Shown here piece by piece: positions 1-8,399 of a DNA stretch of 64,000 bases. A program made the translations under genes and the position numbers. The DNA lies in contig JBMOQP010000011.1 in assembly GCA_049322715.1 (NCBI GenBank), positions 1 through 64,000 of the forward strand, written 5' to 3'. The stretch comes from Thiofaba sp049322715. Lineage in GTDB: Bacteria; Pseudomonadota; Gammaproteobacteria; Halothiobacillales; Halothiobacillaceae. Every line of letters starts with the position of its first letter. The stretch's first letter is position 1. The notes under the pieces were generated by a model, which saw only the letters and a program-made list of their open reading frames with translations, was not told the DNA's origin and made no database searches.

Positions 1-1159
1 CGGTGCGCAGCTTGCGCTCCTCCTCCGGGTTGGAGAGGAAGGCGCTCTCGACCAGCATTGATGGGATGTCCGGCGACTTGAGCACCACGAATCCCGCCTG
101 CTGGACGCTGCGCTTGTGCACCGAACCGATCTCGCCCAGTTCGGTCAGCACGCGCTGGCCGGCATCCATGCTGGCCTGCATGCTGGCGGTCTGGGAAAGG
201 TCGAGCAGGACGGATGCAAGGGTGTCGTTGCGATCGTTGAGGCTGACGCCGCCCACCAGGTCGGCGGCGTTTTCCTTGTCGGCCATCCAGCGCGCAGCCT
301 CCGAGCTGGCGCCGTTGAGCGATAGGCAGAACACGGAGGCGCCGCGCGCGTCCGGGTCGCTGAAGGCGTCCGCGTGCAGGGAGATGAACATGTCTGCCTT
401 GTGCCTGCGCGCGATGCGGGTGCGCTCGCGCAGCGGGATGAAGACGTCGCTGCCGCGGGTCAGCACCGGCTTGAAGCCACGCTCCGCGCGCAGCATCGAC
501 TCCAGCTTGCGGGCGATGGCGAGGGTCACGTCCTTCTCGCGGGTGCCGTCGCGCCCGACGGCGCCGGGATCCTTGCCGCCGTGCCCCGCGTCAATGGCGA
601 TCACGAGGTCGCGCAGGCCGCCGCGCGGGGCCTCGCGCACCGGTACCGGGCGCTCGGCCGCCACCGGCGCCGGGCGGGCCGGCGGCTCGGCCTTCGCCAC
701 ATTGGCCGGAGCGGCCATGCCGAGCGGCTGGTGCGGCAGGTCCAGCACCAGCTTGAAACCCTTGCCGTCGGGATTGGGCAGGAGCAGCGCGCTGGGCTTG
801 GTGGGCTGATGCACATCCAGCACCAGGCGCAGGTCACTGCCGTTCTGGATGCCACTGCGCAGGCGGGAGACAATGCAGCCTTCCGGCAGCCTGAGGTCGA
901 AATCGCGCGGCAGGCTGGTCTCGCTCAGGTCCAACACCACGCGGTTCGGATTGCTCAGGGTGAAGACCTTGTGGTCCGTCGGCGCGGTGAGGTCGATGAC
1001 CAGGCGCGTGCCGCGCTCGCTCAGGCTGGTGCTGGCCTCGCGCACGGAGGCACGAACCCCGGCATAGGCGGATTCGGGCAGCCAGAGCAGCGACGCCCCA
1101 CCTCCCAACAGGCCAAGCAAAAAACGACGACGGGCGTTGCTCTCATGTGGTGAAGTCAT
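1..1159 (-). CDS. N-acetylmuramoyl-L-alanine amidase, AmiC type (3' end cut by window)
   Basis: A periplasmic zinc amidase that would cleave the peptide from N-acetylmuramic acid to split septal murein. The ATG at 1159 opens a twin-arginine-like leader (RRRFLLGLL) followed by a hydrophobic stretch and an AYA cleavage-like site, as in E. coli AmiC. An AMIN-type beta domain fills about residues 35-160. The Amidase_3 domain follows with IDAGHGGKDPGA near residue 200, SLHADAF near 260 and a VESAFLSN motif close to the truncated end. It lies last in the trpS-nnrD-tsaE run, 67 nt after tsaE. About 386 residues are visible and the C-terminus is outside the window. Confidence 0.9.
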   Translation of the reverse strand, partial: MTSPHESNARRRFLLGLLGGGASLLWLPESAYAGVRASVREASTSLSERGTRLVIDLTAPTDHKVFTLSNPNRVVLDLSETSLPRDFDLRLPEGCIVSRLRSGIQNGSDLRLVLDVHQPTKPSALLLPNPDGKGFKLVLDLPHQPLGMAAPANVAKAEPPARPAPVAAERPVPVREAPRGGLRDLVIAIDAGHGGKDPGAVGRDGTREKDVTLAIARKLESMLRAERGFKPVLTRGSDVFIPLRERTRIARRHKADMFISLHADAFSDPDARGASVFCLSLNGASSEAARWMADKENAADLVGGVSLNDRNDTLASVLLDLSQTASMQASMDAGQRVLTELGEIGSVHKRSVQQAGFVVLKSPDIPSMLVESAFLSNPEEERKLRT

Positions 1160-1226
1160 GACCCACCTCGCGCATCCAACAGACTCATGCGCGTTTTTAT
1201 AGTCCAGAGACGGCGAAAGTTCAATG

Positions 1227-1712
1227 CTATGAAGGAGATAAGCCCCATTCCTTGAGCCGATCCTCAACTCGGACCAGCCAAGAGGATCCGGTGGGGCTCA
1301 ACCCCTCCAGAAAACACGCCCTCCCCGCGGGCTGGTGTTCCAGGCGGATCGCCAGGTCCGGCGGCGGAAGCACCCCCTCGCCGCGCTCCGGCCATTCAAC
1401 CAGGCAGAGCGTGTCCGCGCCGAAGTCCTCGCGCGCGCCCATCCACTCCAGCTCCTCCGCGTCCGCCAGGCGGTAGAGGTCGTAGTGGGCGATGCGGCGC
1501 CCCTCGATCTCGTAGGGCTCGACCAGGGTGTAGGTGGGGCTGACCACGCGCCCGCCGTACCCCATGGCGCGCAGGAAGGACCGCACCAGCGTCGTCTTGC
1601 CCGCCCCAAGGTGGCCGTGCAGGGCCACCCAGCCGGAGAAGGGTGCAGTCTGCGCCAGCACGCCGCCCAGGGCCTGGGTGGCGGCCTCGTCGGCAAGTTC
1701 CAGTCTCAGCAT
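1227..1712 (-). CDS. tsaE: tRNA threonylcarbamoyladenosine biosynthesis ATPase TsaE
   Basis: TsaE is the ATPase partner of TsaB and TsaD in making t6A37 on tRNAs that read ANN codons, and it acts in the cytoplasm. The 161-residue product has a Walker A motif GHLGAGKTTLVR near residue 34, the family signature SPTYTLVEPYE near 58, and HYDLYRL followed by EWPERGEG. The length is normal for the family. The start overlaps the end of nnrD by 7 nt, and amiC follows, the arrangement common in gammaproteobacteria. Confidence 0.95.
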   Translation of the reverse strand: MLRLELADEAATQALGGVLAQTAPFSGWVALHGHLGAGKTTLVRSFLRAMGYGGRVVSPTYTLVEPYEIEGRRIAHYDLYRLADAEELEWMGAREDFGADTLCLVEWPERGEGVLPPPDLAIRLEHQPAGRACFLEGLSPTGSSWLVRVEDRLKEWGLSPS

Positions 1713-2545
1713 GGGGAGATCTCCTCGAGCAGGCGGCGGGCATGGGGCAGCAGGTCGAGTGCGAGCATGCCCCGCCCCCCCTCGGCGCTGGCCGCCGCCT
1801 CCCCCGCCGCGCCGTGCAGGCAGACACCGAGCCGAGCCGCGCGGGCCGCGCTCAATCCCTGGGCCAGCAGGGCGCCGAACATGCCGGACAGCACATCGCC
1901 CATGCCACCGCTGGCCATGGCCGGATGGCCGTGGCCGCAGCGATCCAGCCCCTCGTCACTCGCGACCAGGCTGCCCGCCCCCTTGAGCACCCAGACCCCG
2001 CCAAAGGCCTCGCGCAGGGCGCTCACGGCCGCAGCGCGGTCGGCCTGGACATCCGCGGCGCGGGTACCGAGCAAGCGTCCGGCCTCGCCGGGATGGGGAG
2101 AGAGGATGGCGGGCGCATCCGGCCGCCGCGGGGATGCCGCGAGCAGATTCAGTGCATCGGCATCGACGACCATCGGCAGGCCTGCCGCAAAGGCCACTTC
2201 GAACAGGTCACGCGCCCAACCGTCCAGGCCGAGGCCGGGACCGAGCACGACGACCGTGGCGCGCGCCAGCAGCGGCGCTACTTCATCGGCGGTCTCGACG
2301 CCCTGCACCATCAGTTCGGGCCGCGTGACGCCGAGGAAGGGGGCGTGGCTGGCGCGGGTGGCCACGCTGACCAGCCCGGCCCCGAGGCGGGCGGCGGCCT
2401 CGGCTGCCATCCTTGCAGCCCCCGCCATGCCATGGTTGCCACCGATCACGAGCACGTGGCCGTAGTCGCCCTTGTGGCTGTCGCCCCTGCGGGGCGGGAG
2501 GGCGCCACGCAGGTCGGCGAGGACGAGTGCCCCGGGGTCGGTCAT
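1706..2545 (-). CDS. nnrD: ADP-dependent NAD(P)H-hydrate dehydratase, stand-alone NnrD domain
   Basis: It repairs hydrated NAD(P)H by ADP-dependent dehydration. The ribokinase-like fold is recognised by GDYGHVLVIGGNHGMAGA near residue 27, LSPHPGEAGRLLG mid-protein and the ASGGMGDVLSGMFGALL motif near residue 213. Most bacterial homologues (YjeF) are about 500 residues and carry the NnrE epimerase domain at the N-terminus. This 279-residue protein contains only the dehydratase half. The start codon overlaps the trpS stop (ATGA) and the end overlaps tsaE, so translation is probably coupled. Confidence 0.9.
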   Translation of the reverse strand: MTDPGALVLADLRGALPPRRGDSHKGDYGHVLVIGGNHGMAGAARMAAEAAARLGAGLVSVATRASHAPFLGVTRPELMVQGVETADEVAPLLARATVVVLGPGLGLDGWARDLFEVAFAAGLPMVVDADALNLLAASPRRPDAPAILSPHPGEAGRLLGTRAADVQADRAAAVSALREAFGGVWVLKGAGSLVASDEGLDRCGHGHPAMASGGMGDVLSGMFGALLAQGLSAARAARLGVCLHGAAGEAAASAEGGRGMLALDLLPHARRLLEEISPC

Positions 2546-3555
2546 CGGCGCGGGATGAAGCCGAGCACGTCCATGGCGCTGCGCAGGGTCACCTCGGCCC
2601 TCGCCGCGGCCTTGTCCGCGCCGTCGTTGAGTAGACGCATCAGTTCGCCGCCCTCGCCGCGCAGCTCGCGGTAGCGCTGCTGCACCGGCTCGAGGAAGGC
2701 GACCACGGCGTCGGCGGTGGTCTTCTTCAGGGTGCCGTAGCCCTGCCCGGCCAGCTGCGCCTCCCAGTGCTGGATGCTCTGGCCGGTGACGGTGGCGAGC
2801 AGGGTCAGCAGGTTGGAGACACCGGCCTTGGTATCCGGGTCGAAGCGGATCTCGGTTTCCGAATCGGTCACCGCCCGCATCAGCTTCTTGCGCACCTTGG
2901 CCGGATCGTCGAGCAGGGCGATGGAGGCCTGCTCGTTAGGATCGGACTTCGACATCTTCTTGCTCGGGTCCTGCAGGCTCATGATGCGCCCGCCGACCTC
3001 GGGGATCATCGGCTCCGGCACGGTGAACACCTTGCCGTACAGGTTGTTGAAGCGCATGGCGAGGTCGCGTGCAAGCTCCAGGTGCTGCTTCTGGTCGTGG
3101 CCGACCGGGACCAGGTTGGACTGGTAGAGCAGGATGTCGGCCGCCATCAGCACCGGGTAGTCGAACAGGCCGACGTTGATGTTGGCCTCGTGCTGCTGCG
3201 ACTTGTCCTTGAACTGGGTCATGCGGGACAGCTCGCCCATGTAGGCATAGCAGTTGAGGATCCAGCCCATCTCGGCATGCGCCGGCACGTGCGACTGCAC
3301 GAACAGGGTGGACTTGGCCGGGTCGATGCCGCAGGCGAGGTAGAGGGCGATGAAGTCCAGACTGCGCTCGCGCAAGATCTTCGGGTCCTGGCGCACGGTG
3401 ATCGCGTGCAGGTCGACCAGCATGAACAGGCTGTCGTGGGTATCCTGCAGCTTCACCCAGTTGCGGATGGCGCCGATGTAGTGGCCGATGAGCAGGTTGC
3501 CGGAAGGCTGGATGCCGGAGAGAACCACCGGACGGGTCGTCGTTTGCGCGGTCAT
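2542..3555 (-). CDS. trpS: Tryptophanyl-tRNA synthetase
   Basis: A class I aminoacyl-tRNA synthetase charging tRNA-Trp. The product is 337 residues, the normal size for bacterial TrpRS. The HIGH-type signature is seen as PSGNLLIGHYIGA near residue 15 and the KMSKS loop as KKMSKSDPN near residue 200. I chose the ATG at 3555 (MTAQTT) because the in-frame upstream extension runs into the divergent promoter region and is not family-like. It is the first gene of the minus-strand run with nnrD, tsaE and amiC. Confidence 0.96.
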   Translation of the reverse strand: MTAQTTTRPVVLSGIQPSGNLLIGHYIGAIRNWVKLQDTHDSLFMLVDLHAITVRQDPKILRERSLDFIALYLACGIDPAKSTLFVQSHVPAHAEMGWILNCYAYMGELSRMTQFKDKSQQHEANINVGLFDYPVLMAADILLYQSNLVPVGHDQKQHLELARDLAMRFNNLYGKVFTVPEPMIPEVGGRIMSLQDPSKKMSKSDPNEQASIALLDDPAKVRKKLMRAVTDSETEIRFDPDTKAGVSNLLTLLATVTGQSIQHWEAQLAGQGYGTLKKTTADAVVAFLEPVQQRYRELRGEGGELMRLLNDGADKAAARAEVTLRSAMDVLGFIPRR

Positions 3556-3666
3556 GGGGGCTGGAGGATCGGTTCGGAAGCGGAAAATGCCGGCCATGAT
3601 AGGCCGGGCGCGGAGGGCGTTCAAACGCCGCTTGCCAAGACCTGCGCACACCGATAAGTTCAAGCG

Positions 3667-5637
3667 ATGCACCACAGTCCCCTCATCGACGTCCTGCTCC
3701 TGCTCGCGGCCTCCGTGCTCGCGGTCACCCTCTTTCGCCGCCTCAACCTGCCGCCCATCCTCGCCTATCTCGGCGTCGGCGCGCTGATCGGGCCGCACGC
3801 CCTCGGCTGGGTGGAGGACACCGAAAACACGCGCCTGCTGGCCGAGTTCGGCGTAGTCTTCCTGCTCTTCACCCTAGGCTTGGAGTTCTCGCTGACCCGG
3901 CTGGTCGCCATGCGGCGCGCGGTGCTGGGCATGGGCGGAGCGCAGGTGGTGATCACCGCGCTGGTCGCGGGCAGTGCGGCCTGGGCGATGGGACTGTCCG
4001 CCCCCGGGGCCCTGGCGGTCGGCGGCGTGCTGGCCATGTCCTCCACGGCCATCGTCATCAAGCTCTTGTCCGAGCAGCTGGAGATCAACTCTCGCCACGG
4101 ACGGGCCGCGATCGGCATCCTGCTGTTCCAAGACCTCGCGGTCATCCCGTTCCTGATCCTGATCCCGGCCTTGGCCGCAGGGGGGGACCACATCGGCCAG
4201 GACATGGCCATCGCCCTGATCAAGGGTGTGCTGGTGACCGGCCTCCTGCTCGCCGCCGGACGCTGGCTGCTGCGCCCTCTGTTCCATGAGATCGCCAAGG
4301 CACGTTCGCCGGAGCTGTTCACCCTGGCGGTGCTGCTGGTGGCCCTCTCCTCCGCCGCGCTGACCCATGCGGCTGGTCTTTCGATGGCGCTTGGCGCTTT
4401 CCTCGCCGGGATCATGCTGTCCGAGACCGCCTACCGCCACCAGATCGAGAGCGACATCCGCCCCTTCCAGGACGTCCTCCTCGGCCTGTTCTTCATCACC
4501 ATCGGCATGCTGCTCGACGTGCAGGCACTGCCCCATTACCTGCCGAGCGCCCTCGGCCTGCTGGTGCTGCTGGTGCTGATGAAGACGCTGATCATCTTCG
4601 GCGTGGGAGTCGCCCTGCGCGAGGAGCCCGGCGTGGCCCTGCGCACCGGCCTCGTGCTGGCGCAGGGCGGGGAATTCGGCTTTGCCCTGCTGGCTCTGGC
4701 CTCGCGCGGCAGCCTGCTGTCACACGAGGCAGTGCAGGTCGTGCTCACCACCGTGTTGCTGAGCATGGTCGCCACCCCTTTCCTGGTGCGCTACAACGGC
4801 CGCATCACCAAGTTCCTGATCCGCGGCTACCGGCAGACCTATGTCGAGCGGCGCGAGGAGATCGCCCAGCAGAGCGCCGAACTGGAGGGGCACGTGATTC
4901 TCTCCGGCTTCGGCCGCGTGGGACAGAACCTCGCCTACCTGCTCGAGCAGGAGGACATCCCCTACATCGCGCTCGAGGTCGATCCCGACATCATCCAGAA
5001 GGCCCAGCGCGCGGGCTACAACGTGCATTTCGCCAACGCCACCCACATCGACCTGCTGCGCGCCGCCGGCATCGACAAGGCGCGCGCGCTGGTGATCACC
5101 CATCACGATGCCGAGGCGGCGCTCAAGACCCTCAACGTGGTCCGGCTCCAATACAAGGAGCTGCCGGTGCTCGTGCGCGTGCTGTCCGTCAACCGCATGG
5201 ACGACCTCCTCCGGGCGGGCGCGACCGAAGTGGTGGCGGATGCCTTCGAAGCCAGCCTCATGCTGGGCGCCCACCTGACCACCCGCCTGGGCGTACCGAT
5301 GCGGCGCGCGCTGCACCGGGCCCAGCGCATCCGCCACGACCACTACAGCCTGCTGCGCCACATCTTCCAGGGCCGCGGCGACAGCGTGGATGCCGCCAAC
5401 GCCCTGCGCGGCTCGCTCGCCAGCATCACCCTGCCCCCCGAGGCTTGGGCAGTGGGGCGCACCCTTGGCGAGGCCCTCGCCGGACTGGATGTCCTGCCCG
5501 ACGCCATCCGCCGTGGAGGAATCAAGGGGGACATGCCAGAATCGACCACGGTGCTCCAGACGGATGACACCTTGATCCTCTACGGAACCGAGAAGGAACT
5601 TGAACGGGCCGAAGCCCATCTGCTCGGAGGGCAATGA
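3667..5637 (+). CDS. Kef-type K+/H+ (CPA2) antiporter with RCK domain
   Basis: An inner-membrane monovalent cation/proton antiporter of the KefB/KefC/YbaL group, probably involved in K+ efflux and pH or electrophile stress. The first roughly 380 residues are about a dozen membrane segments, including SSTAIVIKLL and LLFQDLAVIPFL typical of CPA2. A TrkA-N (Rossmann) domain starts near residue 405 with HVILSGFGRVGQNLA. A TrkA-C domain fills the C-terminus with TDDTLILYGTEKEL. The length is 656 residues. It is transcribed divergently from trpS. Whether it is glutathione-gated like KefB cannot be told. Confidence 0.9.
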   Translation: MHHSPLIDVLLLLAASVLAVTLFRRLNLPPILAYLGVGALIGPHALGWVEDTENTRLLAEFGVVFLLFTLGLEFSLTRLVAMRRAVLGMGGAQVVITALVAGSAAWAMGLSAPGALAVGGVLAMSSTAIVIKLLSEQLEINSRHGRAAIGILLFQDLAVIPFLILIPALAAGGDHIGQDMAIALIKGVLVTGLLLAAGRWLLRPLFHEIAKARSPELFTLAVLLVALSSAALTHAAGLSMALGAFLAGIMLSETAYRHQIESDIRPFQDVLLGLFFITIGMLLDVQALPHYLPSALGLLVLLVLMKTLIIFGVGVALREEPGVALRTGLVLAQGGEFGFALLALASRGSLLSHEAVQVVLTTVLLSMVATPFLVRYNGRITKFLIRGYRQTYVERREEIAQQSAELEGHVILSGFGRVGQNLAYLLEQEDIPYIALEVDPDIIQKAQRAGYNVHFANATHIDLLRAAGIDKARALVITHHDAEAALKTLNVVRLQYKELPVLVRVLSVNRMDDLLRAGATEVVADAFEASLMLGAHLTTRLGVPMRRALHRAQRIRHDHYSLLRHIFQGRGDSVDAANALRGSLASITLPPEAWAVGRTLGEALAGLDVLPDAIRRGGIKGDMPESTTVLQTDDTLILYGTEKELERAEAHLLGGQ

Positions 5638-5744
5638 CTGATCATGAATCCCCCATCCGGCTCATGGAGCGCCTCCTGCATCGTTGACGACGGCGCCCCC
5701 CGCCTCCCTCTGCAGGGCGCGCGCGCATCCTGGTCTCGCACCCT

Positions 5745-5818
5745 TGATCCCTCCTCTCCGACCCTTCCGGCATCCATGCCGGAAGCCCCTTCGGGGTACG
5801 GCCGTCGAGAGCGGCCAT
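5745..5818 (+). repeat. Dispersed hairpin repeat, copy F (partial)
   Basis: A partial copy of the multi-hairpin family lies between the antiporter and the DUF1631 gene. It has the box GATCCCTCCTCTC, then a perfect 8-bp stem (CTTCCGGC with GCCGGAAG, 5764-5785) closing the six-base loop ATCCAT. The small hairpin CCCCTTCGGGG follows at 5786-5796, then a GTCGAGAGC tail. The A-rich first hairpin and the 3' modules of the full copies are absent. It reads in the same direction as both flanking genes. Confidence 0.8.
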
Positions 5819-5858
5819 CCGTGGCCTCGGCCCGATGCTCGGGAAAGGCGCTCGACGC

Positions 5859-7715
5859 ATGACCGACCCCAGGGACTCCGCTCATCCACGCCAGGAGTGT
5901 CTCGCAGCCTTCCGCGACGCCCTCGGCACGGTCCTCCTGCAAGCCGAGGAACTCCTGTTCGCCCTCGCGGGACAGTCGAGCGAAGGAGGCGCGGTCGACC
6001 TGCATCTGGATACGCTGCGCTACCTGCGCAGCATCCGGAGCGACGGCGCCCAGGCCATCACCCGGCATCTCGAGGAGCAGTGGGCTGGCGCAAAAACCAA
6101 CGCGGAAGTGGACCCCCTGGTGATCCAGGCCCTTGGCCGGCTCGCCGCCCATGCGGAGGCTGTGCATTTCGAGGCGCTCGCCGCCATCGAGCGGGACCTG
6201 CAGTCCGCCGGTGCCGGAGCGGCCTTTTCGATGGACGACCTCAGGCCGCAGGCCTTCGCCTCGGCCATCGCGGCCTATCTGGCCGAACAGTCTGCCCCTC
6301 CCCCCATCCAGCTGCTGCTGGTGCGCCTGCTGGACCAGCTGCTCGTCCCGGCCATGGACGAGATGTACCAGCGCATCAAGCAGGTTCTTGAACCGCACAG
6401 CCTCGCCGGCGAGGGACACGCCCCGGGCGAGACGGTCGACCACACGGCCACCGGGGTGATGGAGCGCGACGCCCTGCTCGCCCATCTGGATGCCATCCAG
6501 TCGCGCGTCTGCGGCCGGATCCCCGACCAGGTCACGGAACTGCACCAGCTCCGCGGCGTGCCCGAACTGCCGCACGAGGTCGTCCTCGCCCCCGAACTCC
6601 AACGCCTGATGGACCTCATGGGCCTCATGGTCTACGACGCCGTGACCGATCCCGGCCTGTCCGTCAGCTTCAAGACCACGCTGCTGCGCATGCACCTGCC
6701 GCTGATGAAGGCCGCCCTGCTCGACCGCGAGGTCCTGCACGACGCCAAGCACCCCGTGCGCCAGCTATGGAACCGGCTGGTCGATCTGGCGCGGGTGCCG
6801 AATGCCGAACATGCCCCATGGCGGCCACGCGTGGAGCGCGTCATCGGCAGTTTGTGCAGCGACTTCGCCCACGACCTCGGCATCTTCTCCACGGCGCTGG
6901 AAAAACTGCGCACCGCGGAGCACCTGCCACGCGACATCTCCCCGGCCATGGAGCGGGCCGCCTCGCAACGCGCCCCCGCGGTGAGCTTCAACGAGGCACG
7001 CACCGCAGCCACCCAGGCCATCCACACCACCTTGGCATCCCATGGCACGGTTCCGCAGCCCTTGCGCACCTTCCTGCTGCAGACCTGGGGGCCGCTGATG
7101 CTGCTGATCGCGCAGCGAACGGGCCCGCAGGGAGACGACTGGGAGCAAGCCCACGGCATGATGCGGGAACTGGTGCGTCTCTCGGCTGCCGGGGGTGCGA
7201 GCCGCCCCGGGGGCACGGAACCCCTGCTGCACAGGATGCAGGAGACCCTGAGACGTCACGGCCTTGAGCAGAGAGGCTTCCACAAGGCCTTCGAGGAACT
7301 GCGCCAGGCCTTGGAGAGCACGGCCGCCGCAGCCCCGCCCGCCTCCGGATCGAGCCCGCAGCCTGCGCAGCCCCCCTCCTTGCCGCAGCCCTCCCTCGCC
7401 CTCCCCCCGCGCGTGGTGGACGAATTCATCCGCATGGCCTTCCAGCCCGGGGACTGGTTCCTCGTCCATGTCGCCGAGGGACAGGTTCCGCGCCGCCTCA
7501 AGGCCTACCATGTGGACACGAGCCAGGGCGTGCTGGTGTTCGCCGACCGGCTGGAGCGGCCGGTGCTGGAGCGCTCCATCAGCCAGTTCATCGACGACGT
7601 GCTGGCCGGACGCTCGCACCCCGTGTTCGAGGACGAACGCCACGGCCATGCCCTCAGGCAGTTGCGGCAGCATATCTCCACATCTTTATCCGGCACGGAG
7701 CGTCGCGGATCATGA
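5859..7715 (+). CDS. DUF1631 family protein
   Basis: A soluble 618-residue protein resembling the DUF1631 family, whose function is not established. I see no catalytic motif or membrane segment. The N-terminal part is helix-rich with RLLDQLLVPAMDEMYQ near residue 165. A proline- and serine-rich linker lies near residues 490-510. The C-terminal block (GDWFLVHVAEGQVPRRLKAYHVD onward is abbreviated here) resembles the beta-rich end of DUF1631 proteins. The ATG at 5859 is preceded by GGGAAAGG at good spacing. It overlaps the PilZ gene by ATGA, which suggests a shared role in cyclic di-GMP output. Confidence 0.6.
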   Translation: MTDPRDSAHPRQECLAAFRDALGTVLLQAEELLFALAGQSSEGGAVDLHLDTLRYLRSIRSDGAQAITRHLEEQWAGAKTNAEVDPLVIQALGRLAAHAEAVHFEALAAIERDLQSAGAGAAFSMDDLRPQAFASAIAAYLAEQSAPPPIQLLLVRLLDQLLVPAMDEMYQRIKQVLEPHSLAGEGHAPGETVDHTATGVMERDALLAHLDAIQSRVCGRIPDQVTELHQLRGVPELPHEVVLAPELQRLMDLMGLMVYDAVTDPGLSVSFKTTLLRMHLPLMKAALLDREVLHDAKHPVRQLWNRLVDLARVPNAEHAPWRPRVERVIGSLCSDFAHDLGIFSTALEKLRTAEHLPRDISPAMERAASQRAPAVSFNEARTAATQAIHTTLASHGTVPQPLRTFLLQTWGPLMLLIAQRTGPQGDDWEQAHGMMRELVRLSAAGGASRPGGTEPLLHRMQETLRRHGLEQRGFHKAFEELRQALESTAAAAPPASGSSPQPAQPPSLPQPSLALPPRVVDEFIRMAFQPGDWFLVHVAEGQVPRRLKAYHVDTSQGVLVFADRLERPVLERSISQFIDDVLAGRSHPVFEDERHGHALRQLRQHISTSLSGTERRGS

Positions 7716-8074
7716 GCCATTCGAATATCGAACGCCGCCAGCAGCCAAGGCGGGCATATTTCGACGCCCTTTTCGTCAGCACACTGGACGAGCCCAAGGT
7801 GACCTTCCCCTGCCAGACGCTCGACATTTCGGCGGAAGGGCTGCGCATCTCCGCCGACCACCCCCTCGCCGTGGGGCGTCCAGTTCAGCTCTGGCTCCGC
7901 CTGGCGAGCCAGCCCGGCACCTTCCTCCTGCGCGGCCAGATCCGCTGGTGCGAGGCCGCGGATGCGGGCTACAGGCTGGGCGTCGCGATCGAGGCCGAAA
8001 GCGGCGACGGCCAGGACTGGAAGGCCCTGCTCATGCCCCTGGCCGGCGTCGAGCTGTCGCTCGACGCGGGCTGA
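7712..8074 (+). CDS. PilZ domain protein, predicted c-di-GMP receptor
   Basis: A 120-residue single-domain PilZ protein. The arginine motif is seen as ERRQQPRR near residues 7-14 and the second signature as DISAEGLR near residue 36, together the usual cyclic di-GMP binding determinants. GYRLGVAIE near residue 87 fits the last strand. The start overlaps the stop of the DUF1631 gene (ATGA), so the two are translationally coupled. Target unknown; with a flagellar cluster in the same window, motility or surface behaviour is a reasonable guess only. Confidence 0.88.
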   Translation: MSHSNIERRQQPRRAYFDALFVSTLDEPKVTFPCQTLDISAEGLRISADHPLAVGRPVQLWLRLASQPGTFLLRGQIRWCEAADAGYRLGVAIEAESGDGQDWKALLMPLAGVELSLDAG

Positions 8075-8121
8075 ACCCCCGGCCTGGTCACCGGACCGGG
8101 AGAGGCCCCACTCAAGAAATG

Positions 8122-8398
8122 CTGAAAAAATCCATCCCCGGATTTTTTCAGCTCGCTTGATCCCTCCTCTCAAGCCCTTCCTGCATCCCTGCAGGAAGGC
8201 CCTTCGGGCTTCAGCTTTCGAGAGCACCGCGAAGTGAATTTTCTCGAGGGCCGTACCCCGCAGGGGCTTCGGCCATGAATGGCCGAAGGGACTTCGATGC
8301 GGGACCCGCGGCGGTCTCCGCGAATCAAGGGCTTACGCCCTTGTTCGCGTTGCGGCCTCCTGCCGCAAACAGGAAGCGCTGAGTTCTTCAGCGCTTCC
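8122..8398 (+). repeat. Dispersed hairpin repeat, copy A (full length, with an insertion)
   Basis: This copy fills the 325-nt gap between the convergent PilZ and quinone oxidoreductase genes. In order: an A/T-rich hairpin at 8122-8151 (12-bp stem, loop ATCCCC); the CCCTCCTCTC box; a hairpin at 8176-8199; a degenerate fourth module; an extra hairpin around GGCCATGAATGGCC; GCGAATCAAGGGC with its partner; a 7-bp stem at 8350-8368 with loop CTCCT; and a final 11-bp stem at 8372-8398 (GGAAGCGCTGA arm). The last stem ends one base before the stop codon of the minus-strand gene and may terminate it. Confidence 0.88.
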
Positions 8399-8399
8399 C

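Noticed and set aside
8122..8151. Classical REP element
   Set aside because: The GTAG foot typical of RAYT-associated REPs was not seen next to the hairpins.
8122..8398. Insertion sequence or MITE
   Set aside because: No transposase, no terminal inverted repeats around each copy and no visible target-site duplications were found. A mobile origin cannot be excluded.
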